Positions 15,806-23,123 of a DNA stretch of 24,148 nucleotides are shown one piece after another (positions within the stretch are counted from its first letter, which is position 1; each line of letters opens with the position of its first letter). A program made the position numbers and the translations under genes. Where the stretch lies: assembly GCA_046756985.1 (NCBI GenBank), contig JBHHXG010000022.1:1-24148 (forward strand), read 5' to 3'. The notes beneath the pieces are model-generated. The model searched no databases. It was given only the letters and a program-made list of their open reading frames with translations, and was not told the origin of the DNA. Origin of the DNA: JBHHXG01 sp046756985 (lineage in GTDB: Bacteria; Pseudomonadota; Zetaproteobacteria; Mariprofundales; Mariprofundaceae).

Positions 15806-16867
15806 GTGTGCAGCACCATGCAGTTGGCTGCCATGCAGGCCGTTTCGGTTTCCAGACATGATTTTGATGCCATGCTCCATTTTGCACGGTTGATGCATCG
15901 CATGAAATTCTCACCCGCCTACGTAGAAGCGTTGCTGCCGCAATTGCCCGTATCAGCATTGAAAGAACCGGAGCAACCCAGTGTGCTAATGGGCTATGAT
16001 TTCCATATTACGTCGGACGGTCCGAAGCTGATTGAAATCAATAACAACGCGGGAGGGTTGTATATCGCGGACGGGCAATGGCTGCCACAGCCAGAGTTAC
16101 AGGAGTGGAAAGATACGTTGCAGCAGCGGCTGCAGGGGATGTTTCCGGAGCATTGGCAGAATCTGGCCATCATGGACGAGAATGTTGAAACGCAGTTCAT
16201 GTATCCCGAAATGCTGGCCTATGCAGAGCTGCTTCAAAGTCGTACACGCAAGATCTTTGTTGTCAGTCCGAAGGATGTCATAGAAGGAAAAGACGGCCTG
16301 TATGTCGAGACCGTGAAGCTGGATGCCATCTATAACCGGCATACGGATTTTTATCTGGAATCCGGGCCGCTTTGCCACATCCGCAAGGCATATCTCGCCG
16401 GTCAGATTGCATTAAGCCCGAATCCCCGCAGTTATGCGCTTCTGGGAGATAAAGGACGCATGGTGGACTGGTGGCGGCAGGGCTTGTTAGACGGTTTTTT
16501 AGCCGATGATGAAGTGACATTTATCCGTTGCATCGTGCCGGAGACGCGCCGCCTCAGCGATGTCGAGTCCGAATTGGCATGGGCGGAGCGAAAACAATGG
16601 GTGTTCAAACCGGCGGCGCGGCATGGTGGCAAGGGCGTGTTACTGGGTCGTGCGATGAGCAGCAAACGTTTTGGGGAAATGGACCGGCACAGCACGGTCA
16701 TGCAGCGCTATGTGGCGCCAAGCAAAGTCGGAGAGTTCAAGTTCGATATGCGTTTATATATGCACGGTGAGCGGCTGATTGCCGTGGCTGGCAGGCTGTG
16801 GAAGGGACAGGTTACCAATTTCCGCGAGCCGGGGAGCGGCTGGGTTCCTGTTGCAATCGAGGACTGA
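15806..16867 (+). CDS. Uncharacterised ATP-grasp-like protein with permuted motif order
   Basis: A 353-residue protein I place only at superfamily level. The motif KPAARHGGKGV (268-278) looks like an ATP-grasp glycine-rich loop, DMR (314-316) like the following basic/acidic pair, and VTNFREPGSGW (337-346) like the metal-binding end. The ExN motif that normally comes last appears instead near the N-terminus as LIEINNNAGG (75-84), after YDFHITSDG. This order resembles circularly permuted ATP-grasp families, which make peptide or amide bonds. The start is uncertain: an in-frame stop lies at 15797, and the GTG at 15806 and ATG at 15818 are both possible. It ends three bases before a glycosyltransferase with a TTG start, so the three plus-strand genes form one unit. 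Confidence 0.75.
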   Translation: MCSTMQLAAMQAVSVSRHDFDAMLHFARLMHRMKFSPAYVEALLPQLPVSALKEPEQPSVLMGYDFHITSDGPKLIEINNNAGGLYIADGQWLPQPELQEWKDTLQQRLQGMFPEHWQNLAIMDENVETQFMYPEMLAYAELLQSRTRKIFVVSPKDVIEGKDGLYVETVKLDAIYNRHTDFYLESGPLCHIRKAYLAGQIALSPNPRSYALLGDKGRMVDWWRQGLLDGFLADDEVTFIRCIVPETRRLSDVESELAWAERKQWVFKPAARHGGKGVLLGRAMSSKRFGEMDRHSTVMQRYVAPSKVGEFKFDMRLYMHGERLIAVAGRLWKGQVTNFREPGSGWVPVAIED

Positions 16868-16870
16868 GTC

Positions 16871-17551
16871 TTGGCAGGCATCGAGATTATCGTTCCCGTA
16901 TTAAACGAAGAGGCGATTCTGCCGGAACAGCTGCATCGGCTAAAAGCAATCTCGGATGCACATCTGCTTTTTGTGGATGGGGGTTCATCAGATCGCAGTA
17001 CGCAGTTGCTTGACCGGGCTGGTGTTTGCTGGATTTCATCGAAGCCCGGCAGGGCAGGGCAGATGAATGCCGGTGCAAGGCATTGTAACAGCGATGTCCT
17101 CGTTTTCCTGCACGCCGATACCGTGTTTGAGCCCCGCCACCTGCAAGCCATCCGGCAGGTGATGCAGAATGAGGAAATCGTGGCTGGACGTTTTGATATC
17201 CATCTGTCGGGCAGCCATCCAGCCTTTCGCCTCATTGAATTTATGATCAATCTGCGTTCACGGCTGACGAAAATCAGCACCGGTGACCAAGCGATGTTTG
17301 TCCGCCATTCCGCCTTTGAGGCGGCCGGCGGTTTTCCCGAGCAGCCATTGATGGAAGATATTGAGATCAGCAAGCGGTTAAGGCAGTTGGGAGAGATCGC
17401 CTGCCTAGGCGAAAGAGTGATGACCTCCAGTCGCCGCTGGGAGGTGCATGGCATCGCCAGAACCGTCTGGCTGATGTGGTGGCTGCGTCTGCGTTACTGG
17501 CTTGGTGCTGACCCGGATGCACTGAAAAAGCACTACTTGGATCAGACCTGA
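16871..17551 (+). CDS. TIGR04283-type family 2 glycosyltransferase
   Basis: A 226-residue GT-A glycosyltransferase of the small group often found near radical SAM or selenoprotein-domain genes. Visible motifs are VPVLNEE at the N-terminus, FVDGGSSD for the nucleotide-sugar, GRAGQMNAGA, the DxD-equivalent FLHADT, a GDQAMFVR loop and MEDIEIS near the acceptor side. It lacks the usual C-terminal membrane segment apart from a Trp-rich stretch (WLMWWLRLRYWLG, about 198-210) that may touch the membrane. The start is TTG at 16871, supported by GAGGA at 16859-16863, seven bases upstream. Its stop and the next ATG overlap as TGATG. Donor and acceptor are unknown. Confidence 0.88.
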   Translation: MAGIEIIVPVLNEEAILPEQLHRLKAISDAHLLFVDGGSSDRSTQLLDRAGVCWISSKPGRAGQMNAGARHCNSDVLVFLHADTVFEPRHLQAIRQVMQNEEIVAGRFDIHLSGSHPAFRLIEFMINLRSRLTKISTGDQAMFVRHSAFEAAGGFPEQPLMEDIEISKRLRQLGEIACLGERVMTSSRRWEVHGIARTVWLMWWLRLRYWLGADPDALKKHYLDQT

Positions 17552-18162
17552 TGCGCGTGATTATCATGTGCAAGGCTCCTGTGCCCGGCAAGGTTAAAAC
17601 GCGTTTGTCACCAGCTTATTCACACAAACAGGCTGCCGATATGCATCGAATCATGGCAGAGATGGTGATCAGGAAAGTTACCCGGCTTTTTGATGACGTC
17701 CAGATCGCGGCAGATAATCCGACGCACCCGTTTTTCAATAGCTTTGCCTCACCCATTGTGGCGCAAGGCGCAGGAGATCTGGGTGCGCGCATGACACGGC
17801 TGATGCAACAGACATTCGAAGCAGGTGCTGATGGGTTGATGTTTATCGGTACCGACTCACCGCATATGTCCGATTCGCGACTGCTCCAGGTGGCTTTGGA
17901 GCTTGGGCGTTACGATGTTGTCATCGGGCCGGTTGAAGATGGCGGCTATGAGTTAATTGCCATGCGGCAAGCCTGTCCACAGTTGTTCGAGGATATCAGC
18001 TGGAGTACATCCTTGGTGCTGGGGGAAACACTTGCCCGGATCAAAAGTGCTGGCTTGTCCTGTCAAACGCTGGCGACCGGCTTTGATATTGATACTCCTG
18101 AAGCACTACAGCGGGCAATCGATGCGGGATTGGAACTGCCGGATCAGAATCTTCTGAGATAA
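17551..18162 (+). CDS. TIGR04282/DUF2064-type glycosyltransferase
   Basis: A 203-residue nucleotide-sugar-transferase-like protein. The N-terminal MCKAPVPGKVKTRL resembles the MobA/GlmU-type nucleotidyltransferase loop, followed by GDLGARM, FIGTDSPHM and GPVEDGGYELI, all typical of the DUF2064 group. Family members are annotated as arsenosugar-biosynthesis glycosyltransferases when they sit next to arsS/arsM, but neither is present here, so that function should not be carried over. It commonly accompanies the TIGR04283 gene, as it does here with a one-base stop/start overlap. It ends 17 bases from the convergent kinase gene, with no visible terminator between. Confidence 0.88.
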   Translation: MRVIIMCKAPVPGKVKTRLSPAYSHKQAADMHRIMAEMVIRKVTRLFDDVQIAADNPTHPFFNSFASPIVAQGAGDLGARMTRLMQQTFEAGADGLMFIGTDSPHMSDSRLLQVALELGRYDVVIGPVEDGGYELIAMRQACPQLFEDISWSTSLVLGETLARIKSAGLSCQTLATGFDIDTPEALQRAIDAGLELPDQNLLR

Positions 18163-18179
18163 TATAGTGTGAGCAGTTT

Positions 18180-20249
18180 CTAGCTGGCCAGAATATCCGG
18201 CATCAGTTCCCTGAGCTGACTCAGTTCCTCCCCTAGCTGCGCATACAGTGCTGTGTCCGTCAGTGGCAGGCGGAGCGGATGGTTAAGCATATTTTCGGTG
18301 CTGGCAACATAGCTGCGCCTGTCGGCCAGCCAGACCCCTTCCGTTTTATTTTCATCATTTTCCGGCATGCTTTGCAGGACAAGATGTGCCATGTGATTCA
18401 GCATAATGGCCGGTTGCATGTCCATGGGCCAGCAATCTGGTTCATGCCAGGCAGGGTGGTGATGAAAATAGATAAAGCGATGCACTATCCTTGGCAAGCG
18501 CCAGTGCAGTGCCAGCATCATACCCGCATCAATATGGGTATAACCCAGCGTCTCCCATTCTGCTTTAAGGCTTGGCGTGCCTGCCGCAATCGATGCATGC
18601 AGGCGACTCAGCACATCCTCGTCCTCAAGGTGGAGAATCACCAGCTTGCCAATGTCATGCAGCATACCAAACAGGCTGGCAGACTTGCGCGTCACAATCT
18701 GACTGTATTCACTCAGTGTGCGCGAAATCAGGGCAACCGCCAGGCTGTGAAACCATATACGCCGAACTTCCTTTGATGCGACAGAGCCGTTCCCCTTCGC
18801 CTCGGAATCCGAGAAGTCCGGAATGATCCTTTGCAGGATGAAATCGTGAACAGCATCCATGCCGAGACGGGTGATGGCGACAGCGACATTGCTGATCGGT
18901 TTGGTTACGGACATGGCGTGTGCGGGTGAATTGGCGATCTTCAGTAAATGGCTGGCCAGGGTAGCATCTGTTTCAATGGCGCTGGCCAGATCAGACGGTG
19001 CGGATTCAGGGTCATTCAGTACAGTTTCAATACGTTTCCAGGCATCAGGCAGACGCGGAACCGCCGCAATGCCGCCTCGCAGGCGCTGCAGGGTATCCCG
19101 GCTGATGGGAGGCGGCGACCTGAGGTCAATGGGTGGCTCTTCAGGGGCAGGGGGAGGCGCTTCCTTAAAGGCCCACAGCAGACAATGCTCCGGTATCATT
19201 TCTTCCGCTTTCTGAACATCTTGCCGGATGGCCGATGCATCTTCCTGAACCTTATCTTTCGGTTGTCCTTCCTGCAGCTTCTCGTGCACCATGGAAAAGG
19301 TCATGGCGGGTTTTCTCCGGCCTTTCTTTGGCAATGTCGGAGGGCTGGGTTCACTGACTTCATGCAGCATTGTCTTAACGGTTTCACAGTCGGCTGGCCG
19401 GCCATCGGGGGATTTTTCAAGCAGGCTCATAATAATATCGGCCAGTGCAGGTGGGATATCGGGATTAATGGTTTCCGGCGAGACAGGAGTCTGCCGCACC
19501 TGTTTTTCCATGATTTCAAATTCGCCGCCGCCACTGGAGGCAAATGGCAGCTTACCCGTACAGATGCGATACAGCATAATGCCAAAGGAATACAGGTCGG
19601 TGCGCGCATCAATGTCGCCACCCGTGATCTGTTCCGGCGCCATATAGTAATAGGTGCCAACCATGGTGCCACTCGCTGTTATGTCTTCATTGGATTGGTC
19701 GGTTTTGGCAAGACCGAAATCCATCAATTTGATGCTGCCATCATCGCCGAGAAAAGCGTTGGACAGCTTCAGGTCACGGTGGATAACGCCGATGGCATGG
19801 GCAGCGCCCAGGGCGGACAGAATGGCATCCGAGATGCCGACGACCTCTCCCCACGGTGGTACACCGCGCTCTTTGATGAACTCCTTTAGCGTGCAGCCAT
19901 GGACCAGTTCCATGACAATAGCCATGATGTTGTCATGCTCGTAAATATCGAGCAGCGTGATAATATTGGGATGCATCAGCTGGCTGTGCATGCGCGACTC
20001 CCGGCGAAAACGCTGCATCTGCACCATGTCGCCGACCAGATGCTGGTGCAGCACCTTGATCGCCACTTCACGATCCAGGGTTTCATCCACGCCCTGATAC
20101 ACCATACCCATGCCGCCCTGGCCTATTTTTTTAACAAGGCGGTATTGTCCCAATTGGGCCTGGTTGTTCCCATCGGTCAGAATTTTGCCGCATGAAAGAC
20201 AGAACGCCTGAACTTCAGGATACCATGTGCCACAGCTTGGACATTGCAT
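18180..20249 (-). CDS. Zinc-ribbon / Hanks-type Ser/Thr kinase / HDOD fusion protein
   Basis: A 689-residue cytoplasmic signalling protein with three parts. Residues 3-20 form a CxxC...CxxC zinc ribbon (C3, C6, C17, C20). A complete protein kinase domain (about 36-297) has the GQGGMG loop (43-48), lysine K65, helix-C E84, the catalytic HRDLKLSN (157-164), DFG (177-179) and APEQ; all catalytic residues are intact. A charged, Pro-rich linker (about 298-385) leads to an HDOD domain (about 390-600) with the usual 'AVPRLPDAWKRI...LASHLLKIANSP' start, MLHDIGKLV (H531, D532) and FHHHP (595-599). HDOD domains usually transmit signals rather than hydrolyse. There is no transmembrane segment. It is transcribed alone, with a palindrome just upstream of its start and no Shine-Dalgarno. 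Confidence 0.93.
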   Translation of the reverse strand: MQCPSCGTWYPEVQAFCLSCGKILTDGNNQAQLGQYRLVKKIGQGGMGMVYQGVDETLDREVAIKVLHQHLVGDMVQMQRFRRESRMHSQLMHPNIITLLDIYEHDNIMAIVMELVHGCTLKEFIKERGVPPWGEVVGISDAILSALGAAHAIGVIHRDLKLSNAFLGDDGSIKLMDFGLAKTDQSNEDITASGTMVGTYYYMAPEQITGGDIDARTDLYSFGIMLYRICTGKLPFASSGGGEFEIMEKQVRQTPVSPETINPDIPPALADIIMSLLEKSPDGRPADCETVKTMLHEVSEPSPPTLPKKGRRKPAMTFSMVHEKLQEGQPKDKVQEDASAIRQDVQKAEEMIPEHCLLWAFKEAPPPAPEEPPIDLRSPPPISRDTLQRLRGGIAAVPRLPDAWKRIETVLNDPESAPSDLASAIETDATLASHLLKIANSPAHAMSVTKPISNVAVAITRLGMDAVHDFILQRIIPDFSDSEAKGNGSVASKEVRRIWFHSLAVALISRTLSEYSQIVTRKSASLFGMLHDIGKLVILHLEDEDVLSRLHASIAAGTPSLKAEWETLGYTHIDAGMMLALHWRLPRIVHRFIYFHHHPAWHEPDCWPMDMQPAIMLNHMAHLVLQSMPENDENKTEGVWLADRRSYVASTENMLNHPLRLPLTDTALYAQLGEELSQLRELMPDILAS

Positions 20250-20255
20250 AGGGTG

Positions 20256-20283
20256 ATTGTTGACTTGCCTTGGGCGAAGTCAA
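20256..20283 (-). promoter_or_regulatory. Possible leaderless promoter overlapped by a palindrome, kinase-HDOD gene
   Basis: TTGACTT (20260-20266) and its exact reverse complement AAGTCAA (20277-20283) form a 7-base inverted repeat with a 10-base centre. Reading leftwards, TTGACT (20283-20278, five of six to consensus) and AACAAT (20261-20256, four of six) are 16 bases apart, so the palindrome covers both boxes as an operator might. Six bases separate AACAAT from the ATG at 20249, and no ribosome site is present. The palindrome could instead be an RNA hairpin. Confidence 0.35.
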
Positions 20284-20440
20284 GAAGAATGGATACCTTT
20301 TTGTGTGTGGTGGCTCACAGTTGCTTCTGCCACGGCATCGGCAGAGATGTAAAGACCGAATATTCGTCGCAGAGGTGTGCCGTCGAGCAAATTCAGGACT
20401 TCAATACATAAAGCCATACAACAATAGGACCCAAGCGAAC
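20284..20440. other. Non-coding gap between clpA and the kinase gene
   Basis: This is the longest gap without a gene (with the promoter region, 191 bases). It holds a small hairpin, TCTGCC (20326-20331) with GGCAGA (20340-20345), but no T-run on either strand. I see no tRNA, small ORF with a ribosome site, or terminator here. Confidence 0.5.
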
Positions 20441-22693
20441 TCAGGCAGATTCAAAATCGAGCGCGATAGCATCATTGCGGATAACTACCTTCACTTTCCC
20501 GCCTTTCTGCATGTCCCCGAACAGCACCTCGTCCGCCAGTTGCGTTTTGATGTGTTTCTGAATCAGCCTGGCCATGGGCCGCGCACCCATCAGCGGGTCG
20601 TAACCGCGCTCAGCCAGCCACTGGCGCGCCGCATCGCTGAGCTCAAGCTCGACACGCTTCTCATGCAACTGGGCTTCCAGTTCAATGATGAACTTGTCCA
20701 GCACATGCAGAACCGTTTCGCGCTCCAACGGCGCGAACGGAATAACGGCATCCAGCCGATTGCGGAACTCGGGCGTGAACAGGCGTTTGACGGCTTCGGC
20801 ATCTTCGCCCGTTTTTGGCTGCGGGTTGAAGCCCATGACATTCTGCTGCATTTCAAAGGCGCCGGCATTGCTGGTCATGATCAGGATAATATGGCGGAAA
20901 TCGGCGGAGCGGCCGTTATTGTCAGTCAGCGTGCCATGATCCATGATCTGCAGCAGCAGGCTGAACAGGTCAGGGTGCGCTTTTTCGATTTCATCAAGCA
21001 ACAGAACGGCATGCGGCGTTTTGTTTACTGCTTCTGTCAGCAGGCCGCCCTGATCAAAGCCGACATAGCCCGGCGGCGCACCGATCAGCCGCGATACCGT
21101 ATGGGCTTCCATGTATTCGGACATATCAAAACGGATCAGTTCAACGCCCATAAGCCGGGCGAGCTGCTTGCCTACCTCGGTTTTGCCGACGCCGGTCGGG
21201 CCGGTAAACAGAAAACTGCCGATGGGCCTGTCCGGATGGGCAAGGCCGGCCCGCGAAAGCTTGATGCTGGCTGCAAGCTGGTCAATGGCATGGTCCTGGC
21301 CGAAGATCGTAAGCTTCAGGTTGCGATCCAGATGCTCGAGGTGTTTTTTGTCCGATACCGACACCTGCCTGGCGGGGATACGCGCCATGGATGCGACAAT
21401 CGTTTCGATATCATGAACAGTAATCTGCTTCTTGCGCTTGCTGGCAGGTCGGACACGAACCGCCGCGCCAGCCTCGTCCAGCACATCAATGGCTGAATCC
21501 GGTAAATGCCGGTCGTTGACATAGCGTCTGGCAAGTTTTGCGGCGCTTTGCAGCGCAGCCTGGCTGTAGCGGACATCATGATGCGCTTCCAGTCGCGGTT
21601 TCAGCCCATGCAGAATTTCAATGGTTTCAGCTACGGTTGGCTCGACAATATCCACCTTCTGAAAACGGCGGGACAGGGCGCGGTCCTTTTCAAACAGATT
21701 GCGGAATTCCTGATAGGTCGTGGCCCCGATACAGCGCAACTCGCCGTTAGCCAGAGCGGGCTTCAGCAGATTGGATGCGTCCATGGCGCCGCCGCTGGCA
21801 GCGCCGGCACCAATAATCGTATGAATTTCATCAATAAACAGGATGGCATGGTCATCGTTACTCAGTGCGTTCAGCACCGCTTTCAGGCGTTCTTCAAAAT
21901 CGCCACGGTATTTGGTGCCGGCAAGCAGGGCTCCCATATCCAGCGCGTAAATCGAGGCCGCCTGCATAATGTCCGGCATATTGCCCTCAACAATATTGAG
22001 CGCCAGGCCTTCGGCAATGGCCGTCTTGCCGACACCGGCATCGCCAACCAGCAGCGGATTGTTCTTGCGCCGGCGGCAGAGAATATGGATGCAACGCATC
22101 AGCTCATCGCTGCGTCCGATCAGTGGATCCGTTTTCCCTTCTCTGGCCCGTTCAGTCAGATTGATGCAAAAGCGCTCAAGCGGCGAGGCAGCGCTTCCCG
22201 GCTTACCCCCCTCGACAGCAGGCACACCTTCCGTCTGACTTTCCTGACCAGGCCTTTCATCACTCAGCGCGTTATGGGAGAGGAAGCTGACAACATCCAG
22301 CCGCGTAACGCCCGCGCTCTTCAAATAATAGACCGCATGCGAATCTTTTTCGGAAAAAATGGCTACCAGCACATGGCCGCCAGTCACTTCACGTTTGCCT
22401 GCCGCCTGCACATGTGTGACGGCTCGCTGGATCACGCGTTGCAGTCCGACGCTGGCTGTGGTTTCGCCGGCGCCTTCCGGGAGCACGGCAACATGCTCCT
22501 GAATAAAGTCGGTTAGGTCCTCGCGCAGGATACCGAGATCCACATCACATGCCTGCAGCACAGCTTTGGCCGTCGGGTTTTCGGTAAGCCCCAGAAGCAG
22601 ATGCTCAACGGTGACAAATTCATTGCGGCGCAGATGAGCCGCTCCGAAGGTATCATTCAGCGTCTGTTCCAGTTCTTCGCTCAAAATTCCCAT
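20441..22693 (-). CDS. clpA: ATP-dependent Clp protease ATP-binding subunit ClpA
   Basis: A 750-residue AAA+ unfoldase that feeds substrates to ClpP. The N-terminal double Clp repeat (about 1-140) binds adaptor ClpS. D1 has Walker A GDAGVGKT (217-224) and Walker B LFIDEI (285-290); D2 has GPTGVGKT (498-505) and LLLDEI (564-569), with the GYVG pore loop (542-545). There is no middle domain, which separates ClpA from ClpB and ClpC. The ClpP-docking loop, IGL in E. coli, reads MGF (620-622). The sequence LFTPEFRNRLD follows as in E. coli. It starts 39 bases after clpS. A ClpP gene is not in the window. Confidence 0.97.
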   Translation of the reverse strand: MGILSEELEQTLNDTFGAAHLRRNEFVTVEHLLLGLTENPTAKAVLQACDVDLGILREDLTDFIQEHVAVLPEGAGETTASVGLQRVIQRAVTHVQAAGKREVTGGHVLVAIFSEKDSHAVYYLKSAGVTRLDVVSFLSHNALSDERPGQESQTEGVPAVEGGKPGSAASPLERFCINLTERAREGKTDPLIGRSDELMRCIHILCRRRKNNPLLVGDAGVGKTAIAEGLALNIVEGNMPDIMQAASIYALDMGALLAGTKYRGDFEERLKAVLNALSNDDHAILFIDEIHTIIGAGAASGGAMDASNLLKPALANGELRCIGATTYQEFRNLFEKDRALSRRFQKVDIVEPTVAETIEILHGLKPRLEAHHDVRYSQAALQSAAKLARRYVNDRHLPDSAIDVLDEAGAAVRVRPASKRKKQITVHDIETIVASMARIPARQVSVSDKKHLEHLDRNLKLTIFGQDHAIDQLAASIKLSRAGLAHPDRPIGSFLFTGPTGVGKTEVGKQLARLMGVELIRFDMSEYMEAHTVSRLIGAPPGYVGFDQGGLLTEAVNKTPHAVLLLDEIEKAHPDLFSLLLQIMDHGTLTDNNGRSADFRHIILIMTSNAGAFEMQQNVMGFNPQPKTGEDAEAVKRLFTPEFRNRLDAVIPFAPLERETVLHVLDKFIIELEAQLHEKRVELELSDAARQWLAERGYDPLMGARPMARLIQKHIKTQLADEVLFGDMQKGGKVKVVIRNDAIALDFESA

Positions 22694-22732
22694 ATTGCCT
22701 ACCTGCTGGCTCCAGTATTTGCCTCGCTTCGC

Positions 22733-23062
22733 TTAGTCGTGTTCATCATGTTCCATTACACAGCGTAACGGGTGGCCTTCCTGGCGGCTACAGTTTTCAA
22801 CCAGCGCCACCTTGCTTTCCGCTATACCATGAGGATAGACGCCGCAAACAGCTTTGCCGTGATGGTGGACACGGAGCATGATCTGCATGGCGTCCTCAGT
22901 GGACTTATGAAAATGGAGGCAAAGTATATCCACAACAAAATCCATCGGCGTAAAATCATCATTCAGCAAAATCACCTTATACATCGGTGGCCGTTTCAGT
23001 TTAGGCTTGTCCGGCTTTACCTTTGGTATCTGAATGGTGTCGGGTGTCGCAACTTCGCTCAT
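22733..23062 (-). CDS. clpS: ClpA adaptor ClpS (N-degron recognition)
   Basis: A 109-residue adaptor that hands proteins with bulky hydrophobic N-terminal residues to ClpAP. The N-degron pocket residues are present: LLNDDFTPMDFV gives N34 and D35, and VHHHGKAVCG gives H66. An unstructured basic N-terminal tail (about 1-26), needed for delivery, precedes the core. The frame is open to 23206 but the ATG at 23062 is right: the extra residues are antisense to the divergent cbbY gene and not ClpS-like. No Shine-Dalgarno precedes this ATG. It forms an operon with clpA. Confidence 0.95.
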   Translation of the reverse strand: MSEVATPDTIQIPKVKPDKPKLKRPPMYKVILLNDDFTPMDFVVDILCLHFHKSTEDAMQIMLRVHHHGKAVCGVYPHGIAESKVALVENCSRQEGHPLRCVMEHDEHD

Positions 23063-23068
23063 AGGGGT

Positions 23069-23096
23069 AGTGTAGCGGAATGCTGAACTTCGCCAA
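23069..23096 (-). promoter_or_regulatory. Possible leaderless promoter of clpS-clpA
   Basis: Reading leftwards, TTGGCG (23096-23091, four of six) and TACACT (23074-23069, four of six) are 16 bases apart, and ACCCCT then leads straight into the clpS ATG at 23062. The arrangement (16-base spacer, six bases to ATG, no ribosome site) repeats that of the kinase gene, where the last bases are CACCCT. Confidence 0.3.
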
Positions 23097-23123
23097 GACC
23101 CCTGATAAGGAGACAAAATACAG

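Noticed and set aside
17551..18162. Arsenosugar biosynthesis as the role of the DUF2064 protein.
   Set aside because: No arsM- or arsS-like gene is nearby, so the name of the family should not be taken as function.
18948..19889. A 313-codon plus-strand frame opposite the kinase-HDOD gene.
   Set aside because: Composition is unlike a real protein, there is no ribosome site, and it overlaps fully with kinase motifs on the minus strand.
20326..20345. Hairpin TCTGCC/GGCAGA after clpA as an intrinsic terminator.
   Set aside because: There is no T-run after the stem on either strand.
20270..22516. Two long plus-strand open frames (408 and 336 codons) opposite clpA.
   Set aside because: They are antisense to a highly conserved clpA, have no family motifs or ribosome sites, and follow from codon bias on the other strand.
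23063..23103. AGGGGT/ACCCCT inverted repeat between clpS and cbbY.
   Set aside because: Arms of six bases 29 bases apart are expected by chance; kept out of the feature list.
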